Of a DNA stretch of 34,738 bases, positions 16,739 to 27,487 are shown piece after piece (positions within the stretch are counted from its first letter, which is position 1; every line of letters begins with the position of its first letter). The notes beneath the pieces were generated by a model. The model made no database searches. It was not told where the DNA came from and worked only from the letters and a program-made list of their open reading frames with translations. The stretch comes from Methylococcales bacterium. GTDB lineage: Bacteria; Pseudomonadota; Gammaproteobacteria; Methylococcales; Methylomonadaceae. Where the stretch lies: contig JAQTUW010000029.1 in assembly GCA_028707085.1 (NCBI GenBank), positions 1-34,738 on the forward strand, written 5' to 3'. Both the position numbers and the translations under genes were made by a program.

Positions 16739-17674
16739 TTAAACCGCCACGCTGGTTTCCAGTATTCGCCACACCAGCTCCGCAAAATCCATCCCCGCCG
16801 CTTTCGCGGCCATGGGCACCAGACTATGATCGGTCATACCCGGAACGGTATTGACCTCGATCAGTTGCGCGCTATCTTTATCGTCGATAAAGACATCGAC
16901 CCTTGCCCAGCCCTTAACCCCCAAACCGCGGCATGCCCGAACCGCCAGTTCCTGCAGACTTTGTTCGCGTGCGGGTTCAAGACCGCAAGGGCAATGATAA
17001 CGGGTGGTGTCGGCACGATATTTGGCGTCAAAATCGTAGAAATTATTCGGCGTTTCCAGACGAATTACCGGCAGAGCCTCGCCATCCAGAACTGCGATGG
17101 TGTACTCCCGCCCCTGCACCCATTGCTCGGCAAACACCTCGCAGGCAAACTGCGCGGCCACCTGCATTGCCTCTGACAGTTCATCCCGGCTGCCGGCTTT
17201 GCTCATGCCAATGCTGGAACCTTCCATGGCGGGCTTGACTATCACCGGAAAACCCAGCCGGTTGATACAGTCGTCGATATCCTCGACGGTTTTCAGTACG
17301 AACCAGCGCGGCGTCGGCAATCCCATGCCCTGCCAGCACAGCTTGGTGCGCAATTTATCCATGCTCAACGCCGAAGCCAGCACACCCGACCCAGTATAGG
17401 GCAGACGCAATGTTTCCAGCACGGCCTGCAAGACGCCGTCTTCACCGCCGCGGCCATGAATGACGTTGAACACCCGGTCTGCGCCGATATTGCCCAGGGC
17501 GGTCAGTAAATCCGTGGTCACATCGACCGGAATCGCATCGATACCTTGCTGTTTCAACGCCTGATAAACCGCTGCGCCACTTAATAACGAAATGTCCCTT
17601 TCTGCCGCCGTGCCGCCCATCAGCACAGCAACCCTGCCAAAATCTGCGGCCTGTTTAACGCGTAATGGTTTCAT
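16739..17674 (-). CDS. ddlB: D-alanine--D-alanine ligase
   Basis: This ATP-grasp enzyme joins two D-alanines for the pentapeptide stem. Length is 311 residues. The N-terminal domain shows VAVLMGGTAAERDISLLSG (15-33) with the glutamate that binds the first D-Ala. The ATP-grasp core has SALSMDKLRTK, VKPAMEGSSIGM (147-158, with the omega-loop serine) and the metal-binding RVDVFIDD...LIEVNTVPGMTDHSL. It lies between murB and ftsQ as in E. coli. Its start overlaps the murB stop in an ATGA junction. Confidence 0.97.
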   Translation of the reverse strand: MKPLRVKQAADFGRVAVLMGGTAAERDISLLSGAAVYQALKQQGIDAIPVDVTTDLLTALGNIGADRVFNVIHGRGGEDGVLQAVLETLRLPYTGSGVLASALSMDKLRTKLCWQGMGLPTPRWFVLKTVEDIDDCINRLGFPVIVKPAMEGSSIGMSKAGSRDELSEAMQVAAQFACEVFAEQWVQGREYTIAVLDGEALPVIRLETPNNFYDFDAKYRADTTRYHCPCGLEPAREQSLQELAVRACRGLGVKGWARVDVFIDDKDSAQLIEVNTVPGMTDHSLVPMAAKAAGMDFAELVWRILETSVAV

Positions 17675-18561
17675 AGCTGTTCACCTACCCGACATACTTC
17701 TGTTTGTAATTTGACGCCAAATTGCGCCTCCACCTGGGCCTGAATCCTGTCTATCAACATTTCGATATCGATAGCTGTAGCATTTCCGGTATTTACAATG
17801 AAATTGGCATGCTTCTCCGAAACCACCGCGCCGCCAATCCGGTAACCTTTCAGACCGCAGGCTTCGATCAAACGCGCGGCGTAATCGCCCGGCGGATTTT
17901 TGAATACCGATCCGCAAGTGGGTTTATTGGTCGGCTGAGTGGCATTGCGTTTTTCCAGCAGCGCCTTGATTTGCTGCATACTGGCTTCGCTATCGCCCTT
18001 GCTCAGTTTGAGTTCCGCCGACAGAAACCACTCGTCATCCGCGCCTTTTACCGCCCGGTAGGAGACTTCGAACGCCTGCCTGCCGCGTCGCGTGACCACT
18101 CCGCGAGCGTTGACCATTTCCACCTGATCGACGATGGCCCAGGTTTCACCGCCGAAAGCGCCGGCATTCATTTTCAGCGCTCCGCCCATGGTGCCGGGAA
18201 TACCGGCCAGAAATTCCGCGCCGGTCAGTTCCAGATCGCTACAAAACCTCGCCACATGCGCACAGGGCACACCGGCCTCCACATAGACTCGTCCGGAATC
18301 TATCAGCCGCATATCCTTGAGACGGTTTCGAGTATTGATGACCGTGCCGCTGATGCCGCCATCGCGTATCAGCAAATTACTGCCCAGCCCTATCCAGAAC
18401 AGTTGCTCGCCTGCCGGCAAGCCGGCGATGAAATCCACCAGATCGCCCTTGTCTTCCGGTATGTACATCCATTTGGCCGGGCCGCCCACTCGCCAACTGG
18501 TGTATTTGGCCAGCGGCTCGTTTTCCAGCAAGACGCCTCTAAACGGCTGCGGCTTATTCAT
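17671..18561 (-). CDS. murB: UDP-N-acetylenolpyruvoylglucosamine reductase
   Basis: MurB is the FAD enzyme that reduces enolpyruvyl-UDP-GlcNAc to UDP-MurNAc with NADPH. At 296 residues it is of the short (type II) kind, unlike the longer E. coli enzyme. FAD-binding segments are [13 protein letters not shown] (20-32) and [14 protein letters not shown] (56-69). The proton-donating serine is S218 in TCGSVFKNP, and the conserved C-terminal glutamate is E288. Its presence between murC and ddlB is normal in many gammaproteobacteria, although E. coli keeps murB elsewhere. The start overlaps the murC end by 8 bases. Confidence 0.97.
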   Translation of the reverse strand: MNKPQPFRGVLLENEPLAKYTSWRVGGPAKWMYIPEDKGDLVDFIAGLPAGEQLFWIGLGSNLLIRDGGISGTVINTRNRLKDMRLIDSGRVYVEAGVPCAHVARFCSDLELTGAEFLAGIPGTMGGALKMNAGAFGGETWAIVDQVEMVNARGVVTRRGRQAFEVSYRAVKGADDEWFLSAELKLSKGDSEASMQQIKALLEKRNATQPTNKPTCGSVFKNPPGDYAARLIEACGLKGYRIGGAVVSEKHANFIVNTGNATAIDIEMLIDRIQAQVEAQFGVKLQTEVCRVGEQL

Positions 18562-19993
18562 GTCTCAAAGCCTTTGCCAGTTTTTCCGGCAATTCGGCCG
18601 CTATCTGGCCGACATTGCCGGCGCCCATCGTTAAAATCACATCGTCTTTTTCGACGATGCCGGCCAGAATCATCGGCAAATCTTCCCGGTTCTGCACAAA
18701 TACCGGATCGACCTGTCCGCGTATTCGGATCGAACGACTCAGCGCTTTGGCGTCTGCGCCAGTGATAGGCGTTTCGCCGGCGGAATAGACATCCAGCAAT
18801 ATCAGCAAATCGACACCGGACAGCACCTCGACAAAATCCTCGAACAAGTCGCGGGTTCGGGTATAGCGGTGCGGCTGAAATACCACTACTTTCCGCCGTG
18901 TCGGCCAAGCCTGCCGCAAGGCTTCCAGCGTGGCGGCCAGTTCGCGCGGATGGTGCCCGTAATCATCGACCAGCGTCAGTACGCCGCCGTCCAGTTCGAC
19001 ATTGCCGTTGATCTGAAACCGCCTGCCCACGCCCTTGAATTCCGCCAGGCTTTTGATGATAGCTGCGTCGTCCACGCCCAGGGCGGTGGCGACGGTGATC
19101 GCCGCCAGAGCGTTTAGCATGTTGTGCCAGCCGGGCAGATTGAGCGTGACGGTCAGCGGCGGATTATTTCCCCAGCGCAAGGCGGTAAAGTGGGTGCGCA
19201 AGCCGTCCTGCCGAATATCGATGGCCCGCACATCGGCATCCGGATTGACGCCGTAGGTTTTTACCGGCTTGGAAATTTCCGGCAGAATATCCAATACCCC
19301 GGTATCGTCGATGCAGAGCACAGCCATACCATAAAACGGCAACTGATGCAGAAACTTGATAAAGGTATCCTTCAGGCGGTTATAGCTGCCGCCATAGGTT
19401 TCCATATGATCCTGATCGATGTTGGTCACCACCGCCATCATCGGCTGCAAATACAGAAACGAGGCGTCGCTTTCGTCGGCTTCCGCGACCAGATATTTTC
19501 CCAGCCCCAGTTTGGCGTTACTGCCGGCGCTATTCAGGCGGCCGCCTATCACAAAAGTGGGATCCAGTCCGCCTTCGGCCAGCATCATGGTGGTCAGACT
19601 GGTGGTGGTGGTTTTGCCGTGGGTACCCGCCACGGCGACGCCAAACCGGAAGCGCATGAGTTCGGCCAGCATTTCCGCGCGCGGAATCACCGGAATCCGG
19701 TTTTCGTAAGCAGTGCTGATTTCCGGGTTGGCGCGATCTACTGCGCTGGAAGTGACCACGACATCGACATCCGCAACGTTGTCGGCATGATGGTCAAAAT
19801 AAACCTTGACGCCCATATCTAGTAACCGGGTCGTCGTCGCCGATTCCTTTATATCGGAACCGGACACGGTATAGCCCAGATTCGACAGCACTTCGGCTAT
19901 ACCGCTCATGCCGGTGCCGCCGATACCTACAAAATGAATCTTGTCTATGCCGCCTAGGCTCTGCACTCCTGTCTGTAAATCCGGTCTGTTCAT
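18554..19993 (-). CDS. murC: UDP-N-acetylmuramate--L-alanine ligase
   Basis: MurC adds L-alanine to UDP-MurNAc, the first of the four Mur ligases. The start at 19993 is fixed by GGAGG at 20001-20005 and by the ATGA overlap with murG; the longer reading frame from 20014 adds seven unlikely residues. The protein is 479 residues. The Rossmann-like UDP site reads [18 protein letters not shown] (19-36). The ATP P-loop is [11 protein letters not shown] (123-133). Ligase centre motifs include [12 protein letters not shown] and DDYGHHPRE. The C-terminal domain has [16 protein letters not shown]. Confidence 0.98.
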   Translation of the reverse strand: MNRPDLQTGVQSLGGIDKIHFVGIGGTGMSGIAEVLSNLGYTVSGSDIKESATTTRLLDMGVKVYFDHHADNVADVDVVVTSSAVDRANPEISTAYENRIPVIPRAEMLAELMRFRFGVAVAGTHGKTTTTSLTTMMLAEGGLDPTFVIGGRLNSAGSNAKLGLGKYLVAEADESDASFLYLQPMMAVVTNIDQDHMETYGGSYNRLKDTFIKFLHQLPFYGMAVLCIDDTGVLDILPEISKPVKTYGVNPDADVRAIDIRQDGLRTHFTALRWGNNPPLTVTLNLPGWHNMLNALAAITVATALGVDDAAIIKSLAEFKGVGRRFQINGNVELDGGVLTLVDDYGHHPRELAATLEALRQAWPTRRKVVVFQPHRYTRTRDLFEDFVEVLSGVDLLILLDVYSAGETPITGADAKALSRSIRIRGQVDPVFVQNREDLPMILAGIVEKDDVILTMGAGNVGQIAAELPEKLAKALRHE

Positions 19994-21054
19994 CGTGTCG
20001 CCTCCGCGGAACATATGTCGGCAACAACCTGTGTTGCATCAAGCCTTGCCTTGCCTTTTGCGGCCTTGCCCATGGTTTCCAGCCCGGTCATGGCCTGCTG
20101 AAACACCCTGCGCAAGCTGTCGGCGTTCAACTCCGGCTGCGGCAGCAGCAGCCCCGCGCCAGAATCGCTCAAATAACGGGCATTGGCGGTCTGGTGATCG
20201 TCGATGGCATATAACAAGGGTACAAAAATCGCCGGCAGGCCGCTGGCGGCCACTTCACTGACCGTCATCGCCCCCGCCCTGCCAATCAGCATATCTGCCC
20301 ATTGATAAGCGGCGACCATATCCTCGATAAACGCCGTGACTTCCGCCTGCACGCCTAGCGTCCGGTAACGCTCGGCCACTTTGGCCTGCATCGCCGCGCC
20401 GGTCTGATGTTTGATCTCCAGGCTTCCCAGGCCCGACAAAGCCTCGGGCACATTATCGTTCAGCACTTTTGCGCCCTGGCTACCGCCCAGCACCAAAACT
20501 CTCAAAGGCCGTCCCGCCTGCCCGCGCCAGAACGATTTTTCCAAAAGGCCCGTGAATTCCCGGCGTAATGGATTGCCGGTGCAGACTGCATGACAGGATT
20601 CTGGAAAACTGCCCGGAAACGCCTCCAACACTTTTTGGGCGGCAAATTTTGCCAGCATGCGGTTTGTGGTGCCGGGCACCCGGTTCTGTTCGTGGATTAC
20701 CACCGGGATGCCCAGCAATCTGGCCATCACCGCGCCAGGCCCGGACACAAATCCTCCCATGCCCAGCACCACGCAGGGCTTGCGGCGTCGCAGAATCCGT
20801 AGCGCCTGCAGACATGCCTGCATCAGGCTGAAAACTGCCTTAAATTTCGATAGCAAGCCTTTTCCCCTGATGCCCTCAACATTCAGCCAATCGATCTCGA
20901 TGCCATCGGCCGGCACGACCCGGCTTTCCAGGCCTTTTTGGGTGCCCAGCCAGTTGATTCGCCAGCCGCGCTCCCGCAGTTCCCGAGCTACGGCCAGTGC
21001 CGGAAAGACATGCCCGCCTGTTCCGCCAGCCATGATCACGATGCATTTATTCAT
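19990..21054 (-). CDS. murG: UDP-GlcNAc:lipid I N-acetylglucosaminyltransferase
   Basis: MurG is a peripheral GT28 glycosyltransferase on the inner face of the membrane; it adds GlcNAc to lipid I to make lipid II. Length is 354 residues. Visible motifs are the N-terminal G loop [16 protein letters not shown] (8-23), the second G loop [14 protein letters not shown] near 98-111, HEQNRVPG, and the C-terminal [13 protein letters not shown] and [21 protein letters not shown] donor-sugar site. The start overlaps the ftsW stop in an ATGA junction. Confidence 0.98.
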   Translation of the reverse strand: MNKCIVIMAGGTGGHVFPALAVARELRERGWRINWLGTQKGLESRVVPADGIEIDWLNVEGIRGKGLLSKFKAVFSLMQACLQALRILRRRKPCVVLGMGGFVSGPGAVMARLLGIPVVIHEQNRVPGTTNRMLAKFAAQKVLEAFPGSFPESCHAVCTGNPLRREFTGLLEKSFWRGQAGRPLRVLVLGGSQGAKVLNDNVPEALSGLGSLEIKHQTGAAMQAKVAERYRTLGVQAEVTAFIEDMVAAYQWADMLIGRAGAMTVSEVAASGLPAIFVPLLYAIDDHQTANARYLSDSGAGLLLPQPELNADSLRRVFQQAMTGLETMGKAAKGKARLDATQVVADICSAEATR

Positions 21055-22220
21055 GACCGCTTGTCCTTGACATTGTTTTTACCGTGCTCGGTGACTTCGT
21101 AATAAATCCTGAACAGCACGGCCATGGCGCTACACATCACGATCATGCTGCCGCCGCCATAACTCATCAGCGGCAGAGTCAGCCCCTTGGTGGGCAACAT
21201 GCCCATATTGACTCCCATGTTGACAAAGGATTGAAATCCAAACCAGATCGCCAGCCCATAGGCGACCAATGCGGAAAACCGATGTCCGCTTTTTTCAGCC
21301 ATTTCACCTATCGCAAAAGCCCGCAGCACCAGCATGGCGAACAGACCGATGATGACCACCACCCCGATCAGGCCCAGTTCTTCTCCCAGCACCGAAAATA
21401 AAAAGTCGGTATGCGCTTCCGGCAGATAAAACAGCTTCTGGATGCCATTTCCCAGTCCCACCCCGGAAAACCCGCCGCGTCCGAATGAAATCAGCGCCTG
21501 AGTCAATTGAAATCCGGTATTTTTGGCGTCCGCCCAGGGATCGGTAAAGCTAAGCACTCGCGCCATGCGGTAGGGCGATATATACACCAGCATCACGGCC
21601 AGCGCGGCAACCAGGGACAGCAACACCACAAACTGGGACAGGCGGGCGCCGCCCAGAAACATCATGCCCATGGCGATAATCAAAATCACCACTGCCGAGC
21701 CGAAATCCGGCTCCATCAACAACAGCACGCAGGCCACGGAAAACAGCATCAGCGGTTTGAGCAAGCCATAGGCGGAACGTCTTACATGTTCGCCATGCCT
21801 AGTGGCGTAACCGGCTATGTAGATGACCGAGATAAATTTGACTACTTCGGAAACCTGAATCCGGAATCCGAAAATGGACAGCCAGCGTATGCTGCCGTTA
21901 ACCTTGACGCCAAATCCCGGAATCAGCACGATCAGCAACAGCGCCAGGCCGATGATGAACAGTTTCTGACCTTTTTCTTCCCAGCTTTTCATGGGAATCT
22001 GGGTGACGCAGGCGGCAAACAGCAACCCGATGATGATGTGCGCCAATTGCTTGAACGGATAATGAGAAACGTCATTCGCCATCTTCACGCCGAGATGCAG
22101 GGAAGCGGAAGTGACCATGATGAAACCAATGCCCAGCAAGCTGAAACAGACCAACAGCAAGGTCTGGTCTACATACAGCTTTTTTTGTTGCCGTTGTTGG
22201 GCCGGCCGCGGTTTCAGCAT
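21051..22220 (-). CDS. ftsW: SEDS peptidoglycan glycosyltransferase FtsW
   Basis: FtsW is the multi-spanning SEDS protein that polymerises lipid II at the septum together with FtsI. The 389-residue sequence has about ten hydrophobic helices. Conserved SEDS segments are GSIRWLSIFGFRIQVSEVVK, LMEPDFGSAVVI with the catalytic-region aspartate, and near the end LPTKGLTLPLMSYGGGSMI. The N-terminal tail is short and basic (MLKPRPAQQRQQKK). It overlaps murD by 7 bases and murG by 4. Confidence 0.98.
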   Translation of the reverse strand: MLKPRPAQQRQQKKLYVDQTLLLVCFSLLGIGFIMVTSASLHLGVKMANDVSHYPFKQLAHIIIGLLFAACVTQIPMKSWEEKGQKLFIIGLALLLIVLIPGFGVKVNGSIRWLSIFGFRIQVSEVVKFISVIYIAGYATRHGEHVRRSAYGLLKPLMLFSVACVLLLMEPDFGSAVVILIIAMGMMFLGGARLSQFVVLLSLVAALAVMLVYISPYRMARVLSFTDPWADAKNTGFQLTQALISFGRGGFSGVGLGNGIQKLFYLPEAHTDFLFSVLGEELGLIGVVVIIGLFAMLVLRAFAIGEMAEKSGHRFSALVAYGLAIWFGFQSFVNMGVNMGMLPTKGLTLPLMSYGGGSMIVMCSAMAVLFRIYYEVTEHGKNNVKDKRS

Positions 22221-23584
22221 GCGCTTTGCTCCAGGACGGCTTCGACAAATTTATTACCTCTGTCAGCATAACTTTTGTACTGATCCAGACTGGCGCAAGC
22301 GGGAGACAGCAAAACAATATCGCCGGCCTCGCTTTGCTGTCTGGCTATCCTGACCGCCTCTTTCATATTGGCGGCGGAATGCACCGGCACGCAGCCCGCC
22401 AGAGCCCGTTCGATCAAAGCCGCATCCTTGCCCATTAAAATCACGCATTTGGTTTTGGCCTTTACCGCCGGAGCCAACTCACACATATCGGCACCTTTGG
22501 CGTCGCCCCCGGCAATCAGAATCACCTTGCGATCATAGCCTTCCAACGCGGCGATACAGGCGCCGATATTGGTAGCCTTGGAATCGTTGACCCAGCTCAC
22601 ATTTTGCGACTCGGCAACTTTTTGCATGCGATGAGCCAAGCCCTTGAATTTTTTCAGCGCCTGGCACATAGCCTCAATATCCAGTCCCACTGCATACCCC
22701 AAAGCTAAGGCCGCCAGAGCGTTAGCGATATTATGCGTACCCTCCAGGCGCAATTCGTCGGCGCGCATTAACATCCGTTCGCCGAACATCAAATAATTGA
22801 TTGTTCCGCGCTGCAGATAGAAATCGGCCTCATGCAGAACCGAAAAAGTCAGGCAGCTTCGACCTTTACCCGCCATGGCCATCACCAGTGGATCATCGGC
22901 GTTAAGGATAATGGCGCCATCGCCCCGAAAAATTCTTTGTTTTTCTCGGGCGTAATCTGCCATATCGTCATGCCTGTCCAGATGATCGGGACTGATGTTA
23001 AGCACAGCCGCCGCCTTGGCGTTAAGCGCAGAGGTTCTTTCCAGTTGAAAACTTGAAAGCTCCAGAACATACAAGTTGCCGTTCTGGGCCAGCAGATCCA
23101 GAGCCGGCGTACCCAGATTACCACCGATGGCCGTCTTGACGCCTGCGGCATTCCCCATGTCGCCCAGCATGGTGGTGACTGTGCTTTTACCGTTGGAACC
23201 GGTAATGGCGATAATCGGTTTGTCCGTCGCACAGGCGAACAGATCGATGTCGCTCATCACTGTTACGCCAGCCTGCATCGCCTTGTGTATGGCCTTTTCG
23301 TTAAGGGAAACCCCCGGACTGACTAGTAAATGCGTGGCGACTTCCAGAGCGGCCTGGTCAAAGCCGCCGGAGAATACCGGCACGTCCGGCATCTGTTCGC
23401 GTAATGAATTGATGAGCGGTGGATTGCGGCGGCTATCGATCACCCCAAACTTGATCGGGGTTTGTTGTAAAAACTGCGCGGCGGAATAGCCGGTGGCGCC
23501 CAGGCCGACGATCAGCAGCCGTGCACTTGCCGGATTCAGATTGAATTTTTCCTCCAATGCGCTCAGCAGCATAGCATTATTCAT
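22214..23584 (-). CDS. murD: UDP-N-acetylmuramoylalanine--D-glutamate ligase
   Basis: MurD adds D-glutamate to UDP-MurNAc-L-Ala. Length is 456 residues. The N-terminal UDP domain reads RLLIVGLGATGYSAAQFL (22-39), and the ATP loop is AITGSNGKSTVTTML (126-140). The central region has LELSSFQLE and SPDHLDRH. The C-terminal domain has VSWVNDSKATNIGACIAALEG, the usual DSKATN signature of MurD. It sits 2 bases after mraY and overlaps ftsW by 7. Confidence 0.98.
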   Translation of the reverse strand: MNNAMLLSALEEKFNLNPASARLLIVGLGATGYSAAQFLQQTPIKFGVIDSRRNPPLINSLREQMPDVPVFSGGFDQAALEVATHLLVSPGVSLNEKAIHKAMQAGVTVMSDIDLFACATDKPIIAITGSNGKSTVTTMLGDMGNAAGVKTAIGGNLGTPALDLLAQNGNLYVLELSSFQLERTSALNAKAAAVLNISPDHLDRHDDMADYAREKQRIFRGDGAIILNADDPLVMAMAGKGRSCLTFSVLHEADFYLQRGTINYLMFGERMLMRADELRLEGTHNIANALAALALGYAVGLDIEAMCQALKKFKGLAHRMQKVAESQNVSWVNDSKATNIGACIAALEGYDRKVILIAGGDAKGADMCELAPAVKAKTKCVILMGKDAALIERALAGCVPVHSAANMKEAVRIARQQSEAGDIVLLSPACASLDQYKSYADRGNKFVEAVLEQSAC

Positions 23585-23586
23585 CT

Positions 23587-24669
23587 TTATCTCAGTTTTA
23601 GCGTAGCCAGGCCGACCAGCACCAGCACCACGGTGATGATCCAGAAACGGACAATGATGCGCGGCTCCGGCCAGCCTTTCAGTTCGTAATGATGGTGGAT
23701 GGGAGCCATTAAAAACACTCGCTTTTTACGTATTTTGTACGATGCAACCTGAATAATCACCGATATGGTTTCCATGACAAAGACCCCGCCCATGATGACC
23801 AGCACCACTTCCTGCCGAACCAGCACGGCAACGACGCCAAGCGCCGCGCCTAACGCCAGGGCGCCGACATCGCCCATGAAAACCATGGCTGGATAGGCGT
23901 TAAACCATAAAAAGCCCAGCCCCGATCCCACTAGCGCCGCCAGGAACACCACCAGCTCGCCGGATTTCGGAATATGCGGTATCGCCAGATACTGCGCAAA
24001 GCTGCTATGTCCCGACAAGTAGGCAAAGATTGCCAGCGCCGCCGCTATCATCACCGTCGGCATGATGGCCAGACCATCCAGCCCGTCAGTTAAATTCACC
24101 GCATTGCTGGAGCCTACGATCACCAGATAGGTCAGCACGATGTAACCCCAGCCCATATTCAGCGTCACATTCTTGAAAAACGGCACAATAAACTGGGTTT
24201 CCGCCGGTATCTGGGCCGTGCTGAACAAATAGCCGGCCGCTATCAGCGCCACGACCGATTGCCAAAAAAATTTGGCTTTTGCCGATAAGCCGGCGCTATT
24301 GCGAAGCAGCACCTTTTTATAATCGTCGATAAATCCGATAACCCCATAGGCCATTGTCACCAGCAGAACCACCCATATATAGCGGTTGCTCAGATCGGCG
24401 CACAGCAGGGTGCTAATGACCAAGGCGAACAGAATCATGGCCCCGCCCATGGTCGGGGTGCCGGATTTGGAAAAATGGCTTTCCGGCCCATCTTCCCGCA
24501 CACTTTGCCCGATTTTGTTGCGAGTCAGCTTCTTGATCACCATCGGCCCGATCAGCAATGAAATGGCCAATGCGCTTAAAATCCCCAGAATGGCCCGAAA
24601 AGTCAGGTAATGTAAAACCCGGAAACCGCTATCCAGACTGGTTAAAAAATCTGCTAATAAAAGTAACAT
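23587..24669 (-). CDS. mraY: Phospho-N-acetylmuramoyl-pentapeptide transferase
   Basis: MraY transfers phospho-MurNAc-pentapeptide to undecaprenyl phosphate, making lipid I in the inner membrane. The 360 residues match E. coli exactly in length, and about ten membrane helices are visible. Catalytic features: the aspartate pair D115-D116 (GFIDDYKK), NLTDGLDGL (192-200), D267 in [11 protein letters not shown], and the HHH motif at 325-327 in [11 protein letters not shown]. The start shares one base with the murF stop (TAATG), so reinitiation is likely. Confidence 0.99.
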   Translation of the reverse strand: MLLLLADFLTSLDSGFRVLHYLTFRAILGILSALAISLLIGPMVIKKLTRNKIGQSVREDGPESHFSKSGTPTMGGAMILFALVISTLLCADLSNRYIWVVLLVTMAYGVIGFIDDYKKVLLRNSAGLSAKAKFFWQSVVALIAAGYLFSTAQIPAETQFIVPFFKNVTLNMGWGYIVLTYLVIVGSSNAVNLTDGLDGLAIMPTVMIAAALAIFAYLSGHSSFAQYLAIPHIPKSGELVVFLAALVGSGLGFLWFNAYPAMVFMGDVGALALGAALGVVAVLVRQEVVLVIMGGVFVMETISVIIQVASYKIRKKRVFLMAPIHHHYELKGWPEPRIIVRFWIITVVLVLVGLATLKLR

Positions 24670-26030
24670 TATGCTGCTCTAAAATTATCGACCAGGGCGG
24701 CTACCACGTTTTCCATTTTTTGCGCCCTGGATCCCTTAACTAATAGTGTTTCCTTACCCGTTATTGCCTGACTCAGGGCGCTCGTCAATTGCGCCTGATT
24801 TTCGAAAAACTGCCCGCCGCTGCCAAACGATTCAACCGTCTGCCTGGCAAGCTCACCTGTCGCGAACAGCCGGCGCACCGGCATGGACTTGATCAACGCG
24901 CCCATTTCCCGATGTATGGCAGGACTATCTTCGCCCAGTTCGCCGAAAGCGCCCAGAATCAGCCAGTTGTCGGCGTCATGGTCTAACACCGCTAGCGCCG
25001 CCTTTAATGACGCCGGATTGGCGTTATAGGTGTCGTCTATGATGAGGTTGCCCTTGCGGCCCACTAGCGGCTGCATTCTGCCTGTCACCGGTCTGACCAT
25101 CTCCAACCCCTGTTTGATGTCCTGCAGGCTCAGCCCCGCTTGCAAGGCGGCGGCGGCGGCGGCCAGCGCGTTCCTGACATTGTGTTCGCCCGCCAGGGCA
25201 AGCCTGACCAGCACAGTTCCTGCAGCCGACCGCAGATCAAAGCCGGTCTCGAAACCCCGGCTATCCAGACGGCTGCATAGATTCTCGGCTGAAACATCGG
25301 CGCTGTGGTGAAAACCGAAACTGCTGGTTTTCCGCTGTCCGGCCAATGCCAGCCACAACGGATAATAGTCATCGTCCCGGTTGAGCACGGCCACGCCGTC
25401 GTTGCCTAGACTTTCCACGATTTCTCCTTTGCTGCGGGCGACGCCTTGAATATCGCCAAAACCCTCGATATGCGCCGAACCGATGTTGGTAATCACGCTC
25501 ACATCCGGTCTGGCGAACTGGCTGCTATAGGCAATTTCACCCGCATGATTCGCACCCATTTCTATGACTGCGTAGCGATGGCCGCCATCCAGCCTCAGCA
25601 AGGTCAGCGGGACGCCAATATCATTATTCAGGTTACCCTGGGTAAACAGAGTATTGCCTTGCCGGCTGAAAATGGCGGCCAGCATTTCCTTGACCGTGGT
25701 TTTGCCATTACTGCCCGTGACGCCGACGACTTTCACATCCAAACGGCCGCGCCAGAATCCAGCCAGTTCCGCCAGCGCCCGGCGACTATCCCGGACAATG
25801 ATTTGCGGCAATGGCGTTTCGCATTCATGCTCGACCATGACAGCCGCGGCGCCTGCCAGTAATGCCGTGCTGATAAAACTGTGTCCGTCAAAATTCCTGC
25901 CCTTTAGCGCGACATAGATCTGGCCTGCGGACAATGTCCGGGTGTCTATGCTCAGGCCGTCAATGCAGGCATCCTGCCCAACCAGCCTCCCTCGGACAGC
26001 CTGCGCTATTTCCACCAAATGCAATTTCAT
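24669..26030 (-). CDS. murF: UDP-N-acetylmuramoyl-tripeptide--D-alanyl-D-alanine ligase
   Basis: MurF joins D-Ala-D-Ala, the product of DdlB, to the tripeptide nucleotide, completing UDP-MurNAc-pentapeptide. Length is 453 residues. The N-terminal domain shows [20 protein letters not shown] (25-44); the ATP loop is [15 protein letters not shown] (103-117). [14 protein letters not shown] and the C-terminal [17 protein letters not shown] and [11 protein letters not shown] are typical of MurF. Its start lies in an ATGA overlap with murE. Confidence 0.98.
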   Translation of the reverse strand: MKLHLVEIAQAVRGRLVGQDACIDGLSIDTRTLSAGQIYVALKGRNFDGHSFISTALLAGAAAVMVEHECETPLPQIIVRDSRRALAELAGFWRGRLDVKVVGVTGSNGKTTVKEMLAAIFSRQGNTLFTQGNLNNDIGVPLTLLRLDGGHRYAVIEMGANHAGEIAYSSQFARPDVSVITNIGSAHIEGFGDIQGVARSKGEIVESLGNDGVAVLNRDDDYYPLWLALAGQRKTSSFGFHHSADVSAENLCSRLDSRGFETGFDLRSAAGTVLVRLALAGEHNVRNALAAAAAALQAGLSLQDIKQGLEMVRPVTGRMQPLVGRKGNLIIDDTYNANPASLKAALAVLDHDADNWLILGAFGELGEDSPAIHREMGALIKSMPVRRLFATGELARQTVESFGSGGQFFENQAQLTSALSQAITGKETLLVKGSRAQKMENVVAALVDNFRAA

Positions 26031-27487
26031 GCCGGTTCGCCCCAGGTTGTTAGAGACTGTTTGACAAAATGCTGGTCGCTGAACGGCTGCCTGACACCAT
26101 TCACTTCCTGATAATTCTCGTGCCCTTTACCGGCAATCACCACGCAATCCTGCCGGGCGGCCTGTCGAATAGCGGCCTTTATTGCGGCTGCCCTATCGAC
26201 AATGACCTTTGTTTTCGGCCTGTTACACCCCGCCAGAATATCGTCTATAATTTGTGCCGATGGCTCGGTTCGCGGGTTGTCCTCGGTAACAATCACTTCA
26301 TCGGCCAGCATGCCGGCAATCCGCCCCATTTCCGCCCGCTTGCCTTTATCCCGGTCTCCGCCGCATCCGAACACCACCCACAGCCGACCCTTGCCGCGCG
26401 AGACTTTCAACGCTTTTTCCAGGGCATCCGGGCTATGCGCGTAATCCACAAACACCGTCGGCTTGTCCTGACCGCCAAACTTTTCCATCCGGCCGGTTAC
26501 GGCTTTCAGGCGCGCCAATTGTGCGACCGCCACACTGAACGGCGTGTCCATCGCCAACAGCACAGCCAGCACCGCCAGCACATTTTCCAGATTGAAGCCT
26601 CCAGCCAGCGGGGTATAAGCGTTCATTTTCAAATCTCCCCGAATCACATCGAAGAAAATGCCCTCGTCGCCATGGCGGATATTTTCCGCCAGCAGGCATT
26701 CCGCGCCTGCGCATTGCCGACCCTGGCTACTGAATGTCCAGGCTTGTACGCCCCCGGCCAGTGTATCCAGCACAGTTTGCCCGGAGGGATCATCCAGATT
26801 GATCACTGCAAATTGCAGAGCCGGGCTGGTAAACAGGGCCAGCTTGGCTTGCAAATAGGCGTTCATGTCGGCGTGATAATCCAGATGATCACGGCTCAAA
26901 TTGGTAAAAACCGCGCCTTTGAACTGCACGGCGTTAACTCTGCCCTGTTGCAGGCCATGCGATGAAACCTCCATCGCCACGGCTTGCTTTCCCTGATCGG
27001 CAAACAGCCTCAGCATATTCTGAACGGCAAGGGCATCCGGCGTAGTATTCAAGGTTGCGGATAGCTCATCCGAGCCGCCCCAGCCCAAAGTGCCTATCAC
27101 GCCGCAAGCCGGTAAAATCTGGGCGATCAACTGGGTACAGGTGGTTTTGCCGTTAGTGCCGGTTACCCCAATCACGGCCAGACCCGACGAAGGATCGTCA
27201 TAAAACCGCGCAGCGATTACGCCCAGATGCCGCCGCAAATCCGGCACGGCTACAGACACTATCCCTTCCGGCAATTCGGGATAACCCCACCCGGCCGGAT
27301 CGTAAATCACTGCCACAACGCCACCCGCCACAGCCTGCCGCACATAGCCCAGGCCATGTTGAACGGCGCCGGGCAGAGCAAAAAATGCGTCGCCGACACA
27401 GACCTTGCGGCTATCCAGCGTCAGGCCCGTCACGTCCGTATCCGGCATGGTCTGGGCAATATCCCTGAGCAGGTCGTTTATGTTCAT
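26027..27487 (-). CDS. murE: UDP-MurNAc-L-Ala-D-Glu:meso-diaminopimelate ligase
   Basis: MurE adds the third residue of the stem peptide. The DNPR motif at 403-406 (EDNPRTEPS) is the known signature for meso-diaminopimelate rather than lysine, so the cell wall is of the usual Gram-negative type. Length is 486 residues. The substrate-binding segment GLTLDSRKVCVGDAFFALPG is at 21-40 and the ATP loop VTGTNGKTTCTQL at 108-120. Other landmarks are the conserved EVSSHGLQQGR and VVFGCGGDRDKGKR. The start overlaps ftsI in an ATGA junction. Confidence 0.98.
   Translation of the reverse strand: MNINDLLRDIAQTMPDTDVTGLTLDSRKVCVGDAFFALPGAVQHGLGYVRQAVAGGVVAVIYDPAGWGYPELPEGIVSVAVPDLRRHLGVIAARFYDDPSSGLAVIGVTGTNGKTTCTQLIAQILPACGVIGTLGWGGSDELSATLNTTPDALAVQNMLRLFADQGKQAVAMEVSSHGLQQGRVNAVQFKGAVFTNLSRDHLDYHADMNAYLQAKLALFTSPALQFAVINLDDPSGQTVLDTLAGGVQAWTFSSQGRQCAGAECLLAENIRHGDEGIFFDVIRGDLKMNAYTPLAGGFNLENVLAVLAVLLAMDTPFSVAVAQLARLKAVTGRMEKFGGQDKPTVFVDYAHSPDALEKALKVSRGKGRLWVVFGCGGDRDKGKRAEMGRIAGMLADEVIVTEDNPRTEPSAQIIDDILAGCNRPKTKVIVDRAAAIKAAIRQAARQDCVVIAGKGHENYQEVNGVRQPFSDQHFVKQSLTTWGEPA

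Noticed and set aside
17722-18765. 347-codon plus-strand open frame across murB and the end of murC
   Set aside because: It is antisense to two certain genes with full motifs; composition is that of a reversed GC-rich coding strand.
26069-26965. 298-codon plus-strand open frame opposite murE
   Set aside because: Antisense shadow; no start signal and no recognisable domain.
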